Shown one piece after another: positions 10,031 through 23,244 of a DNA stretch of 64,000 nucleotides. Each line of letters opens with the position of its first letter. Position 1 is the stretch's first letter. The translations under genes were made by a program, and so were the position numbers. The notes under the pieces were generated by a model. That model worked only from the letters and a program-made list of their open reading frames with translations. It had not been told where the DNA came from and did no database searches. Source of the DNA: Sphingomonas leidyi (GTDB lineage Bacteria; Pseudomonadota; Alphaproteobacteria; Sphingomonadales; Sphingomonadaceae); NCBI RefSeq assembly GCF_011761945.1, contig NZ_JAASQV010000002.1, forward strand, positions 248,001 through 312,000, in the 5' to 3' direction.

Positions 10031-11191
10031 ATGATTGCAATGCCACCAACCATGCTCGACCGATTCCGCGCCGCCGTGATGGCCGACCCGCAGGCGCAGG
10101 CGCACCTCGCCGAACCCCGCGAACCGGCGATATTCGAAGCCCGTGCGCTCGCCTGGGCCGCCGCGCGCGGCATCGCGCTCACCGCGGCCGATCTGATCGA
10201 GGGCGGCCGCCCCGACCCCGCCGGAATGCATCGTTTCCTCCAGGCGCCGGTCGCCCGGCACGATTGGCCGGCCCGGGGCTGGCTGCCCATCGGCTTCGCG
10301 GCTTTGCCCGAACCCGCGGTCGATTGGTTCAACTTCGCCAACATCTCCCCGGGCAGCCCCTTTTTCGAGGATGCGGTGCGCGAAGCGGCGGGCCGGCCGT
10401 TCAACCGCCTGTTCCGCACCGCCACGCCGCTCGCCAGCTTCCTTGGCCGCGCGGATCCCCGGCCGCCTTCGGGCTTCATCTTCCACATGTCGCGCTGCGG
10501 CTCGACGCTCGTCTCGCAGATGCTCGGTGCCGCCCCGGGGCATGTCTCGATCTCCGAGGCGCCGCCGCTCGACGCAATGATCCGGCATCGCTTTCCCGAT
10601 CCGGAGATGCAGGTCGACGCGCTGCGCGCGCTGGTCCATGCCTATGGCCGCGGCGCAGGGCATCTCTTCGTCAAGCTCGACAGCTGGCACACCCGCGCGC
10701 TGCCGCTGCTCCGCCGCGCCTTCCCGGAGACGCCCTGGATCTTCCTCTATCGCGAGCCGGTGGAAGTCCTGGTTTCGCAGCTGCGCCTGCGCGGCGTGCA
10801 GACCGTGCCCGACCTGGTGCCGCTCGAATGGTTCGGCCTAGCGCGCGAGGATGCGCACCTCCCCGAACGCGCCTTCATTGCCCGGATACTCGAGCGGACC
10901 TGCAGTGCGGTGATCGAGCAGGGTACGGACAAGGGGCTGCTGGTCAATTACGCCCAGCTGCCCGAGGCGTTCTTCGACCAGATCCTTCCCCATTTCGGCA
11001 TCGCCCCCGACGCGGCGGCGCGCGACGCCATGGCCGCGATGGCAAGTCGCCATTCCAAGGCCCCGTCCGCGCGTTTCCATGCCGATGGCGAAGCGAAGCA
11101 GCGCGAGGCCGATGCCGCGCTGCGCGCCATCGCCGACCAGTATCTCGCCCCGATCTTTGTCGAGCTCGAGGCCCGGCGCCTCGCGACCTAA
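10031..11191 (+). CDS. Sulfotransferase-like protein with a Nif11-like N-terminus
   Basis: About 386 residues. The segment FHMSRCGSTLVSQML (about residues 151-165) matches the 5'-phosphosulfate-binding loop of PAPS-dependent sulfotransferases, and IFLYREPVEVLVSQLRLRG fits the 3'-phosphate region with its Arg and Ser. The first 56 residues (RFRAAVMADPQAQAHL, then AARGIALTAADL) resemble a Nif11-type helical domain; that part is inference. The start is uncertain: ATGs at 10010, 10031, 10040 and 10052 are in frame and none has a clear ribosome site. The acceptor is unknown. Its end overlaps the convergent manC-like gene by 4 bases. Confidence 0.8.
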   Translation: MIAMPPTMLDRFRAAVMADPQAQAHLAEPREPAIFEARALAWAAARGIALTAADLIEGGRPDPAGMHRFLQAPVARHDWPARGWLPIGFAALPEPAVDWFNFANISPGSPFFEDAVREAAGRPFNRLFRTATPLASFLGRADPRPPSGFIFHMSRCGSTLVSQMLGAAPGHVSISEAPPLDAMIRHRFPDPEMQVDALRALVHAYGRGAGHLFVKLDSWHTRALPLLRRAFPETPWIFLYREPVEVLVSQLRLRGVQTVPDLVPLEWFGLAREDAHLPERAFIARILERTCSAVIEQGTDKGLLVNYAQLPEAFFDQILPHFGIAPDAAARDAMAAMASRHSKAPSARFHADGEAKQREADAALRAIADQYLAPIFVELEARRLAT

Positions 11192-12249
11192 CCGCCCTTC
11201 TGCATCGCCTCGATGATCTTCTTCACTTCCTGGCTGCGCCCGCGCGGGAGGACGAGCACATCGTCGCCCGAAGCGACCACGATCAGGTCCTCGACGCCGA
11301 CCAGCGCCACGCGCTTGCCGGGCTCGGCACGGACGAGGCAATTGCTCGATTCGATCACCACCGCATCGCCGCGCACCACGTTGCCGCCGGCATCGGCATG
11401 GCTGATCGCATGCAGCGCATCCCAGCTGCCGACGTCGCTCCAGCCCATCGTCACCGGCACCACCGCCACGCGCGGCGCCTTCTCCATCACCGCATAGTCG
11501 ATCGAGTCCGACGGGCTGGCGGCGAAGCTCTCGGCATCGGGCCAGATCCGGGCGCCATCGCGCCGGCCGTTCGCCATCGCCTGCTGCGCCGCATGCAGCA
11601 TCTCGGGCGCATAGCTCGCCAGCGCCCCCAGATAGGCATCGGCGCGGAACAGGAAGATGCCGCCGTTCCAGGTATGGCCGCCCTGCGCAAGCATGGCCTC
11701 GGCCTTGTCGCGCGCCGGCTTCTCGACGAAGCGCTCGACGCGGTGCACGCCTTCGGCCAGCACTTCGCCCACCTTGATCCAGCCATAGCCGGTCTCGGCC
11801 GCGTCGGGCGTGATTCCGAAGGTGATCAGCCACCCCTCCTCCACCAGCGGCAGCGCGGCTTCGATCGCCAGGTGAAAAGCGTCGACATCGGCAATCACGT
11901 GATCGGACGGCATCACCAGCAGCGGCTCGGCGCCGCCGCCCGCGGCGATCGCGGCGAGGGCGATGGCCGGCGCGGTGTTGCGCCCCATCGGCTCGAGCAC
12001 CAGTGCGCGCGCGGCGCTGTCCGCGGCGGCGAGCTGTTCCTCGACCATATCGGCGTGATGCGCGTTGGCGACGACGATCGGCCGGCCGAATCGCTCGCCG
12101 GCGGCGCGCCGCGCCGTGAGCTGGAGCATCGTTTCCTCGGCGGTCAGCGACAGGAGCTGCTTGGGTTTCTCGGCCCGGGACATCGGCCAGAGTCGGGTGC
12201 CCGATCCTCCCGACAGGATGACAGGAACGATCGGCTTCGAGTCCGGCAT
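11188..12249 (-). CDS. manC: Mannose-1-phosphate guanylyltransferase
   Basis: A 353-residue nucleotidyltransferase making GDP-mannose from mannose-1-phosphate and GTP. The signature SGGSGTRLWPMSRAEKPKQ is at residues 13-31, and the sugar-binding VERFVEKP follows in the middle. At this length it is the short, monofunctional form without the C-terminal cupin isomerase domain of bifunctional ManC/AlgA. An AGGAGG-type ribosome site precedes the ATG at 12249. It is divergent from the exopolysaccharide priming transferase, which implies GDP-mannose feeds that polymer. Confidence 0.93.
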   Translation of the reverse strand: MPDSKPIVPVILSGGSGTRLWPMSRAEKPKQLLSLTAEETMLQLTARRAAGERFGRPIVVANAHHADMVEEQLAAADSAARALVLEPMGRNTAPAIALAAIAAGGGAEPLLVMPSDHVIADVDAFHLAIEAALPLVEEGWLITFGITPDAAETGYGWIKVGEVLAEGVHRVERFVEKPARDKAEAMLAQGGHTWNGGIFLFRADAYLGALASYAPEMLHAAQQAMANGRRDGARIWPDAESFAASPSDSIDYAVMEKAPRVAVVPVTMGWSDVGSWDALHAISHADAGGNVVRGDAVVIESSNCLVRAEPGKRVALVGVEDLIVVASGDDVLVLPRGRSQEVKKIIEAMQKGG

Positions 12250-12409
12250 GTGTTTCGAACCTCCTGAAGATTTCGCAATGCTGCGATTTGCCCCCGGGGT
12301 CAAACACATGGGTTGCGGCATTGGTGCCGGCGCGCGACGGATTTTTCCGCGAGCCCGGCCGGCGTCGCCATGTCGGATTTGTTTACACTTCTGCACTAGA
12401 GCGGGTCCC

Positions 12410-13798
12410 ATGATCCGGCTGTTCAAGCATTACGTGCCCAACGCGGTGCTGTTGCTCGGCTTTCTCGACATCCTGCTGCTGGCGATGTCGGGCGAGCTCG
12501 GCTGGATGCTGCGCGCGCACCAGCTCGGCATCGGCCTGCCGCTGATGCAGGAACGCTGGCCGCAGCTCGTCAGCTATGCGCTGTTCCTCGAAGTCGCGAT
12601 GGTCGCGGTCGGCGTCTATGGTGCCGATTCGCTCCAGTCGCTGCGCTATGCGATGGCACGGCTGATCGTGGCGATCTCGCTGGGCGTGATCGGCTTGAGC
12701 GTGCTCTATTTCCTGATCCCCGAGATCGGCTTCTGGCGCTCGAACCTGCTCTACGCGATGGGCTGCTCCATCGCGTCGCTGATCGCGCTGCGCATCCTGC
12801 TCGGCAAGGCGCTGGGCAGCCAGGCGTTCAAGCGCCGCATCGTCGTGCTCGGCGCCGGCGCGCGGGCACAGCGCCTGAAGGATCTCTCCAAGACTCCCGG
12901 CGCGGGCTTCGTCGTGGTCGGCTATGTCGCGATGAGCGAAGCCAATCGCGTGATCCCCGAGGCGATCGCCCGCGATGCGATCTACAATCTCGCCGACCAT
13001 GTCGTGGTGCTCAACGCCAGCGAAGTCGTCCTCGCCCTCGAGGAACGCCGCAACGCGCTGCCGCTCAAGGACCTGCTGCGGATCAAGACCACCGGCGTGC
13101 ACGTCAACGAGATCTCGACCTTCCTCGAACGCGAGACCGGTCGCGTCGACCTGGACAGCGTCAATCCCAGCTGGCTGATCTTCTCCGACGGCTTCTCCTC
13201 GGGCCGCATGCTGTCGAGCCTGTTCAAGCGGCTGTTCGACATCGGCGCCAGCCTGGTGCTGCTCATGCTGATGCTGCCGATCATCCTGCTCACCGCCATA
13301 TTGGTGAAGCTGGAGAGCAGGGGCCCGGCCTTCTATCGCCAGCGCCGCGTCGGCCTGTACGGCACCGGCTTCGACGTGATCAAATTGCGCTCGATGCGCC
13401 AGGACGCGGAGGTCGACGGCAAGGCCGTGTGGGCGGAGAAGGACGATCCGCGCATCACCCGCGTCGGCCGCGTCATCCGCAAGACGCGGATCGACGAGCT
13501 GCCGCAATGCTGGAGCGTGCTCAAGGGCGAGATGAGCTTTGTCGGCCCGCGCCCGGAGCGCCCCCAGTTCGTCGAGGATCTCGAGGCCAAGCTGCCCTAT
13601 TATGCCGAGCGCCACATGGTGAAGCCGGGCATCACCGGCTGGGCGCAGATCAACTATCCCTATGGCGCATCGATCGAGGATTCGCGCCAGAAGCTGGAAT
13701 ACGACCTCTATTACGCGAAGAACTATTCGCCGTTCCTCGACGTGCTGATCCTGCTCCAGACCATCCGCGTCGTGCTGTTCCCCGAAGGCGCACGCTAG
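12410..13798 (+). CDS. Exopolysaccharide priming glycosyltransferase (PEP-CTERM-associated sugar transferase)
   Basis: A 462-residue polyprenyl-phosphate hexose-1-phosphate transferase that starts repeat-unit assembly on undecaprenyl phosphate. The N-terminal half has several membrane helices and a nucleotide-binding-like RRIVVLGAGARAQRL. The C-terminal catalytic part has one membrane helix, KLRSMRQDAE, DELPQCWSVLKGEMSFVGPRPERP and GITGWAQINYPYG, the bacterial sugar transferase signature. It belongs to the version linked to PEP-CTERM/exosortase loci because prsK and prsR follow directly. Its TAG stop abuts the ATG of prsK. Confidence 0.93.
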   Translation: MIRLFKHYVPNAVLLLGFLDILLLAMSGELGWMLRAHQLGIGLPLMQERWPQLVSYALFLEVAMVAVGVYGADSLQSLRYAMARLIVAISLGVIGLSVLYFLIPEIGFWRSNLLYAMGCSIASLIALRILLGKALGSQAFKRRIVVLGAGARAQRLKDLSKTPGAGFVVVGYVAMSEANRVIPEAIARDAIYNLADHVVVLNASEVVLALEERRNALPLKDLLRIKTTGVHVNEISTFLERETGRVDLDSVNPSWLIFSDGFSSGRMLSSLFKRLFDIGASLVLLMLMLPIILLTAILVKLESRGPAFYRQRRVGLYGTGFDVIKLRSMRQDAEVDGKAVWAEKDDPRITRVGRVIRKTRIDELPQCWSVLKGEMSFVGPRPERPQFVEDLEAKLPYYAERHMVKPGITGWAQINYPYGASIEDSRQKLEYDLYYAKNYSPFLDVLILLQTIRVVLFPEGAR

Positions 13799-15852
13799 AT
13801 GGGGGCGCTGCTGCTCTGGCTGCACGCGCTCGCGGCGCTGCTGTTCGGGGCGCTCGCGCTCTGGGCGTGGCGCACCGATCTCGCCGGGCTGCCGCGCCGC
13901 CCGCTTGCCTTCGCGCTGGCCGCCACCGCGTTCTGGGCGCTCGCCATCGCCGGCATCGGATCGACCGATTTCGCCAGCTGGTTCGCCGAGACGCTGCGCA
14001 ACCTCGCCTGGCTCGGCTTCATGCTGGTGCTCCACCGCCGCGACGCGCAGACCCGCCCGCCGATCGCGCTGGGCACGGTCTATGGCGTCGTCGCGCTCGT
14101 ACAGATCGGCGCATTGGCGCTCACCCTCATCGCCTATGCCGATCCCGAACCGATAGTGGCGGCGCAGACCGCCAATGCCGCGGTGCTGCTGCGCATGCTC
14201 GTCGCCGTCGCGGCGCTGGTGCTGGTCCAGGCGCTCTGGTCGGCGCTGAGCCCGGCCGCCGGCGGGCCGCTGCGCACGCTGGTGCTTGCGCTTGCCGGCA
14301 TCTGGTGCGCCGAGCTCGGGCTCTACACGATCGCCTATCTCGCCGCCGAGTGGCGGATCGAGCCGCTGGTGCTGCGCGGGCTCGCCTATCTCGCCGTCGC
14401 CCTTGCGATCGGCGCCGTGCTCCAGCGCAAGGGCGAATGGAAGATCGAGGTGTCGCGCGCCGTCACCTACCAGTCGCTCTCGCTCGTCGCGGTGGGCGTC
14501 TATTTCGCGCTGCTCGCGCTCGCCACGTCCGCGATCGCCACCGTCGGCGGCCCCAATGCCCGCATCCTGCAGACCGCCTTCGTGCTGGGCTCGACCGCGG
14601 CGATCCTCACGCTGGTCGCCAATAGCTGGCTGCGCGCCTGGCTGAAGGTCAAGCTCGCCAAGCACCTCTTCCGACACCGCTACGACTATCGCACCGAATG
14701 GATGCGCTTCACCGAAACGCTCGGCAATCCGCAAGGCGGTGCCGCACTCGACGAACGCATCGTGAAGGCGATCGCCGACCTGACCGAGAGCCCCGCGGGG
14801 GTGCTGCTCGTCCCCGATGCGGGCGGGCTCGGCGTCGGTGCGAGCTGGAACTGGGACCGCGCGACGCTGCCGATCGCCAGCGACACGGCGCTGGGCGGCC
14901 ATCTCCAGGCAAGCGGCCGGATCATCGAGCTCGACGCGGTCCGCCGCAGCGAGGACCATCTCGACGCCGCCGTCGTGCCGCAATGGATGCTCGACCTGCC
15001 CGAGGCCTGGGTGATCGTACCGCTGCCGCATCTGGCCGAGCTCGCGGGCGCGATCCTGCTCGCCCGCCCACCGCTCGACCGCGCGCTCGACTGGGAGGAT
15101 TTCGACCTGCTGAAAGTGGCCGGCCGCCAGGTCGCCTCCTATCTCGCCGAGGCCCGCGCGCAGGATGCGCTCGCCGAGGCGCAGCGCTTCGACGAATTCA
15201 ACCGCCGCTTCGCCTTCATCCTGCACGACATCAAGAACCTGGTGAGCCAGCTCACCCTCACGGCACGCAACGCCGAGCGCCATGCCGACAAGCCCGAGTT
15301 CCGCGCCGACATGGTGGCAACGCTGCAGAGCTCGGCCGAGCGGATGAACGGGCTGCTTGCGCGCCTCTCCCAGCATCATCGCGGCCGCTCCGAGGCGCCG
15401 CATGCCATCGAGATCGTGGCGCTGGTCGAGCGAGTCGCCACCCAGCGCAGGGGCCAGCATCCGGTGGTCACTTCCGGCGTGCGCAGCGCCATCGCCCATG
15501 CGGATCCGGCAAGCCTCGAGCAGCTGCTCGGCCATCTCGTCCAGAACGCGATCGATGCCAGTCCGGCGAACGAGCCGGTGACGCTCGCGGTCTCGGCCGA
15601 TGGCGAGCGGGTGGCGATCGACGTGATCGATCTCGGGATCGGCATGTCGCCCGGCTTCATCCGCGACAAATTGTTCAAGCCCTTCGTCTCGTCGAAGGAA
15701 GGCGGGTTCGGCATCGGCGTCTTCGAGGCGCGCCAGCTCGCACATGCCATGGAGGGCCGCATCGAAGTGACGTCGCGCGAAGGCAAGGGCACGCGCTTCC
15801 GCGTGATCCTGAAGGCCGCGCACCCCGCCGATCTGGGCATGGGGAGGGCCGC

Positions 15853-15856
<4 letters not shown>
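13799..15856 (+). CDS. prsK: PEP-CTERM/EPS-locus sensor histidine kinase PrsK
   Basis: A 685-residue membrane histidine kinase. The first ~290 residues form eight to ten hydrophobic helices, then comes a GAF-like region (about 310-460). The dimerisation/phosphoacceptor helix has H476 in FILHDIKNLVSQL. The ATPase domain has HLVQNAIDASP and a G-rich FGIGVFEARQLAHAMEG. This architecture and position match the PrsK family, which pairs with PrsR in exopolysaccharide/exosortase loci. It begins at the base after the priming transferase's stop and overlaps prsR by 4 bases. Confidence 0.92.
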
Positions 15857-17206
<1,350 letters not shown>

Positions 17207-17223
<17 letters not shown>

Positions 17224-19288
17224 GCGCGCCCGCGCCAGATCCTCGGGCTTCGGCGTGCGCGGCGTGCTGGTGATCGGCGTCGCGCTGGCGGTGCTGTTCG
17301 CCGTGCTGATCGGCTGGTTCACGCTGGCCCCCGGCCGGATGGGCAAGGCCGAAGCCGCCCAGGCCACCGAGCGCGCCGAGGCGATGCTCAAGGCCGACGA
17401 CGCCACCGGCGCACGCGATCTCGCGGCGGAAGCGGTGCGCGGCGACCCCGACAATGGGAACGCCCATATCGTCCTCGCGCGCGCACTGCTCGCGCTGCAG
17501 GACGGCGTCGGCGCCGAGGGAGAGATCCAGCGCGCGGTCGATGCCGGCTACGACGCCGCGGCCGTGCCGCAATGGCGCGCCGAGGCATGGGTGCTCCAGG
17601 GCAAGACCGACAAGGCACCCGCCGAGGCCGACAAGGCGCCGCAGAAGCTGCGCCCCTATGGGCTGCGCATCCGCGCGCGGGCGCTGACCGCCACCGGCGA
17701 CTATGCCGGCGCGCAGAGCGCCCTCGACCAGGCCGTGCATCTCGCACCCGACGATGCCGGCCTCTGGACCGATATCGCCCGCTTCCGCTTCGCCGCCGGC
17801 GACCTTCTCGGCGCCGCCGAGGCTTCGGACCGTGCGGTCAAGCTCGCGCCCGGCTCGGTCGACGCGCTGGTCGTGCGCGGCGAGGTGGTCCGCAGCCAAT
17901 ATGGGCTGGTCGCCGCGCTGCCCTGGTTCGAACAGGCGCTCAAGCGCGATCCCGCCCGCCACGCCGCGCTGATCGAATATGCCGCCACCCTGGGCGACGC
18001 CGGCCGCACCGTCGACGCGCTCGCCGCCACTCGCCGCGCGCTCGCCGCCCGGCCGGGCAGCCCGCAGGCGCTCTACCTCCAGGCAGTGATCGCCGCGCGG
18101 GCCGGCAATTTCGACCTCTCCCGCTCGATCCTCGAAAAGACCGGCGGCGCCATCGACGACCTTCCCGGCATGATGCTGCTCGGCGGCACGCTCGACCTGG
18201 AGAAGGGCGATTACGAGCAGGCGATCGAGAAGCTGACCGACCTGGTCGGCATGCAGCCGATGAACATCACCGCGCGCAAGCTGCTCGCCATCGCCCTGCT
18301 GCGCACCGACCGCGCCCGCAACGCGATCGACATGCTGCGCCCCGTGGTCGCCCGCGCCGATGCCGACAGCTATGCGCTGACCCTGGCCGCCCGCGGCTTC
18401 GAGCGGATCGGCGACCGCGACAGCGCTTCGCACTTTCTCGACCGTGCCGCCTTCCCGGCGACCGGCGAATCGGCGGCGTTCAGCGCCGACGACAGCACCG
18501 CCACGCTCGCCGCCGATGCGGCCCGGCAGCCGGGCAACCCGGAAGCGGCGCTGCCGCTGATCCGCGCGCTGATCGCTGGCGGCGACAAGGCCGGCGCCCT
18601 CGCCCGCGCCCAGGAAATCGCCGCCAGGAATCCCGGCGCCGCCGCCGCGCAGGTGGTGCTCGGCGACATGCTGATGCTGCTGAACCGCCCGGCCGATGCC
18701 GCCGCGGCCTATCGCCGCGCCGCCGACCTGCGCTTCGACGAGCCGACCCTGCTCCGCCTGGTCGACGCGTTCGATCGCGCGGGCCGGCGCGAGGATGCGG
18801 CCAACGCACTCGCCCTGTTCCTGTCGCAGAACCCGGCGAGCATCCCGGCACTGCGCCTCTCGGCCCATTGGCAGCTCGCCGGCGGCGACTATGACGCGGC
18901 GATCGATTCGCTGGAGGACATCCGTGCCCGCATCGGCGACGGCGACGCCGTGCTGAACGCCGAACTGGCCGCCGCCTATGCCGGTGCCGGCGAAACCGGC
19001 CCCGCAGTCGATTTCGGCGAGGCGGCCTATGGCCTCTCCCCCGCCAACCCCGCGGTGGTCGACGCCTATGGCTGGGCGCTGTTCCTTGGCGGCGACAAGG
19101 ACGGCGCGCTCGAGCTGCTCCGGAAGGCAGTGATCCTGGCTCCCCGGCATCCGGGCCTGCGCTGGCACCTGGCCCAGGTCTATGCGGCGCTGGGCCGCAA
19201 GGCCGAGGCGAAGGAGCACGCCCAGGCCGCGCTGGCCGATCCGGGCTTCACCGACCGGGCGGCGGCCCTGGCGATGGCCAACGGCTGA
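17207..19288 (+). CDS. PrsT-like membrane-anchored TPR protein
   Basis: A 693-residue protein with one N-terminal membrane helix (about residues 20-42) and then many degenerate tetratricopeptide repeats running to the end, for example NGNAHIVLARALLALQDG and PRHPGLRWHLAQVYAALGRK. By position it corresponds to PrsT, the TPR lipoprotein of PEP-CTERM/EPS loci. It lacks a lipobox cysteine after the hydrophobic stretch and is shorter than typical family members as I recall them. It is probably a periplasm-facing scaffold for polymer export. The start inside prsR leaves the membrane helix intact. Confidence 0.85.
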
Positions 19289-19373
19289 CCCGACGCCTGA
19301 CAAGCCGCACCCACAGGGGCTGAAAGCGAAGTTGGGGGTGAGCCGGCGACGGCACCTCGCTATAGCCACCCCC

Positions 19374-20186
19374 ATGAACGAAGAGATCCTCGCCCGCATC
19401 GCCGATGCGCTCGACCGGCTCGCTCCGCCGCCGCCGCCGCCCGCCGATCTCGAGGCGCATCCCGCCTATGTATGGCGCGGGCATGGCCTGGCCCCGGCGC
19501 GCGTGTTCGATCCGCTTCCGATCGAGATCCTGCGCGGCGTGGATTCGCAGCGCGAGGCGCTGGTGGCGAACCTCGCCCGGCTTTCCGAAGGCCATGCCGC
19601 GCAGGACGTGCTGCTCTGGGGCGCGCGCGGCACCGGCAAGTCGGCGCTGGTGAAGAGTGCGGTCGCCGCGGTTCAGGCACGGGGCGGGCGCCTCGCCCTG
19701 GTCGAGGCGGTGACCACCGAACTCGCCACCCTGCCCGAACTGTTCGGACTGCTCGGCACGACCGGCCGGCCCTTCGCCGTGTTCCTCGACGATCTCGGCT
19801 TCGACGGAGCAGGCGATGCGCGGGCATTGCGCTCGCTGCTCCAGGGCGGGGCCGAGGCCCGGCCGAACAACGCGCGGCTGCTCGTCACTTCGAACCGCCG
19901 CCACCTCGTCGTCCGCGACATTGCCGAGCAATCGAGCGCGATCAATCCGCGCGATTCGGCGGACGACGGCCTGGCGCTGGCCGACCGGTTCGGGCTCAGT
20001 CTCGGCTTCCATGTCGTCGACCAGGACACCTATGTCGACATCGTCCGCGCCTATGCCGATGCGCATGGCCTCGGCTTCGATCCGGTCGACGCGATCGGCT
20101 GGGCAACGCGGCGCGGCAGCCGTTCGGGACGGGTCGCATGGCAATATGTGATTGACCTTGCAGGAAGATCGGGGCGCAATCTGTAA
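19374..20186 (+). CDS. DUF815 AAA-type ATPase
   Basis: A 270-residue P-loop ATPase of the DUF815 family. Walker A is GARGTGKS (residues 83-90) and Walker B VFLDD (136-140). The sensor-like SNRRHLVVRD follows, and a C-terminal basic segment SRSGRVAWQYVIDL is typical. No signal or membrane helix. Family members are conserved but uncharacterised; the Walker B and the 'PNNARLLVTSNRRHL' segment suggest a remodelling ATPase. It starts 85 bases after the TPR gene in the same direction and could be in the same operon or separate. Confidence 0.9.
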   Translation: MNEEILARIADALDRLAPPPPPPADLEAHPAYVWRGHGLAPARVFDPLPIEILRGVDSQREALVANLARLSEGHAAQDVLLWGARGTGKSALVKSAVAAVQARGGRLALVEAVTTELATLPELFGLLGTTGRPFAVFLDDLGFDGAGDARALRSLLQGGAEARPNNARLLVTSNRRHLVVRDIAEQSSAINPRDSADDGLALADRFGLSLGFHVVDQDTYVDIVRAYADAHGLGFDPVDAIGWATRRGSRSGRVAWQYVIDLAGRSGRNL

Positions 20187-20258
20187 TTGCACTGATCCAG
20201 ATCAAAAAGACCGGCGAGGACGCTTGACTCTCATCGGCGGCCAGTCCCTGCTCGTGCC

Positions 20259-21275
20259 ATGGGGCGAATAGGCGAAACCGATCTTCTCGACCGGCTGGCG
20301 CCGAGCGGGCGTGGCACATGGATCGTGCAGCTTGGCCTGGGGTTGCTCGCCACCGCCATGGCCATCGGGCTGCGCACCGCGATCGACAGCTTCGCGCCCG
20401 CCGCCGGCCCGTTCGTGCTCGGCTTCCCCGCCATCCTGATCGCGACGCTGTTCGGGCGGTGGCAGGCGGGGCTGCTGACCGGCGTGCTCACCTTGCTCTA
20501 CAGCTGGTATTTCGTGCTGCCGGTGCGGCACACGCTGGCGCTCAAGTCGCCGGACGAAACCGCGCGGCTGGCGCTGGCGGCGATCAACTATCTGGCGGTG
20601 ATCGTGATCGCCGAGCTGTTCCGCCGCGCCGTGCGCCGCGCCTCCGACGAGCGCGACCGCGAGATAGCCGAGCGCGACCTGTTCCTCGAGGAATTCGATC
20701 ACCGGGTGAAGAACAATTTCACGCTGGTCGCCGCCCTGCTCGACATGCAGCGCCGCCGCGCACGGGAGGCGGAGACCCAGGCGGCCCTCTCCTCGGCGCT
20801 CGCCCGGGTGGACAGCATCGCCCGGGCGCACCGGCACCTCTATCGCGGCGCGGCGGCGTCGCACGGCGCAGTCGACATGGCGGTCTATCTCGAGGAACTG
20901 AGCGCGGCACTGGCCGATGCGCTGTTCCTGCGCGGCGCGATCACGCTCGACTGCGCGTGCGACCATGGCGCGATCCCGCGCGACCGCGCCGTCTCGATCG
21001 GGCTGATCGTCAACGAACTGGTGACCAACGCCGCCAAGCACGCCTTTGCGGGGCGCGAAAGCGGGCGGATCGAAGTGCGGTTCGAAGCGACGCCGCAGGG
21101 CTGGAGGCTGGTGGTGCGCGACGACGGCGTGGGCATGCCCGCCGATGCCAGGCCCCGCAAGGATGGCGGGCTCGGCCAGAAGCTGATCGACGGCTTCGTC
21201 CGGCAGGCACGCGGCACGGCGACGACGGAGACCGGCCCCGGCGGGACGGTGGTCACGGTGGTGCTGGAAGCTTGA
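20259..21275 (+). CDS. DUF4118 membrane sensor kinase, HisKA_2/HWE type
   Basis: A 338-residue kinase. The first ~125 residues hold four hydrophobic helices of the DUF4118 (KdpD-like) membrane module, and a short coiled linker follows. The phosphoacceptor is H148 in FDHRVKNNFTLVAALLDMQ, the HisKA_2 signature. The ATPase region has IVNELVTNAAKHAF, DDGVGMPA and a C-terminal GLGQKLIDGF. Such kinases often signal to PhyR-type or single-domain regulators in alphaproteobacteria. No regulator gene is adjacent, so it is an orphan in this window. Confidence 0.92.
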   Translation: MGRIGETDLLDRLAPSGRGTWIVQLGLGLLATAMAIGLRTAIDSFAPAAGPFVLGFPAILIATLFGRWQAGLLTGVLTLLYSWYFVLPVRHTLALKSPDETARLALAAINYLAVIVIAELFRRAVRRASDERDREIAERDLFLEEFDHRVKNNFTLVAALLDMQRRRAREAETQAALSSALARVDSIARAHRHLYRGAAASHGAVDMAVYLEELSAALADALFLRGAITLDCACDHGAIPRDRAVSIGLIVNELVTNAAKHAFAGRESGRIEVRFEATPQGWRLVVRDDGVGMPADARPRKDGGLGQKLIDGFVRQARGTATTETGPGGTVVTVVLEA

Positions 21276-21300
21276 GCCAGGCAGATCATGCCCAAACCCC

Positions 21301-21330
21301 CGTCACCCCCGGGACAAGGCCGGGGTAACG
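21301..21330. repeat. REP-like palindrome between convergent genes
   Basis: An imperfect palindrome with outer arms CGTCACCCC and GGGGTAACG lies in the 80-base gap between the kinase stop (21275) and the uup stop (21356). It resembles the short dispersed palindromes common in intergenic regions of sphingomonads. It could also act as a bidirectional terminator. Confidence 0.5.
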
Positions 21331-21355
21331 GTCGGGATTGCGGCGCCGTCGCGCC

Positions 21356-23146
<1,791 letters not shown>

Positions 23147-23203
23147 GCGCGCCACCTAGGGGCCCGCGACGGGCCCGGCAAGTTACCGCCGGCTGAAGCG
23201 TGC

Positions 23204-23220
23204 GTTCAGGGGCTATTCAA
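23204..23220 (+). promoter_or_regulatory. Putative response-regulator box (TTCA-N7-TTCA)
   Basis: GTTCAG and ATTCAA separated by 5 bases give two direct repeats with an 11-bp period. This is the geometry bound by OmpR/PhoP-type regulators. It is 25 bases before the PepSY start, suggesting autoregulation of the operon. The nearness to the ATG means the transcript leader would be short. Confidence 0.5.
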
Positions 23221-23244
23221 TGCCCGGACCCTATGCCATCTGCC

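Noticed and set aside
12383..15823. A 1146-residue open frame on the minus strand across the priming transferase and prsK
   Set aside because: It is a shadow of high-GC genes on the plus strand: it is rich in Asp, His and Arg, has no domain, and its opposite strand carries clear, well-known proteins.
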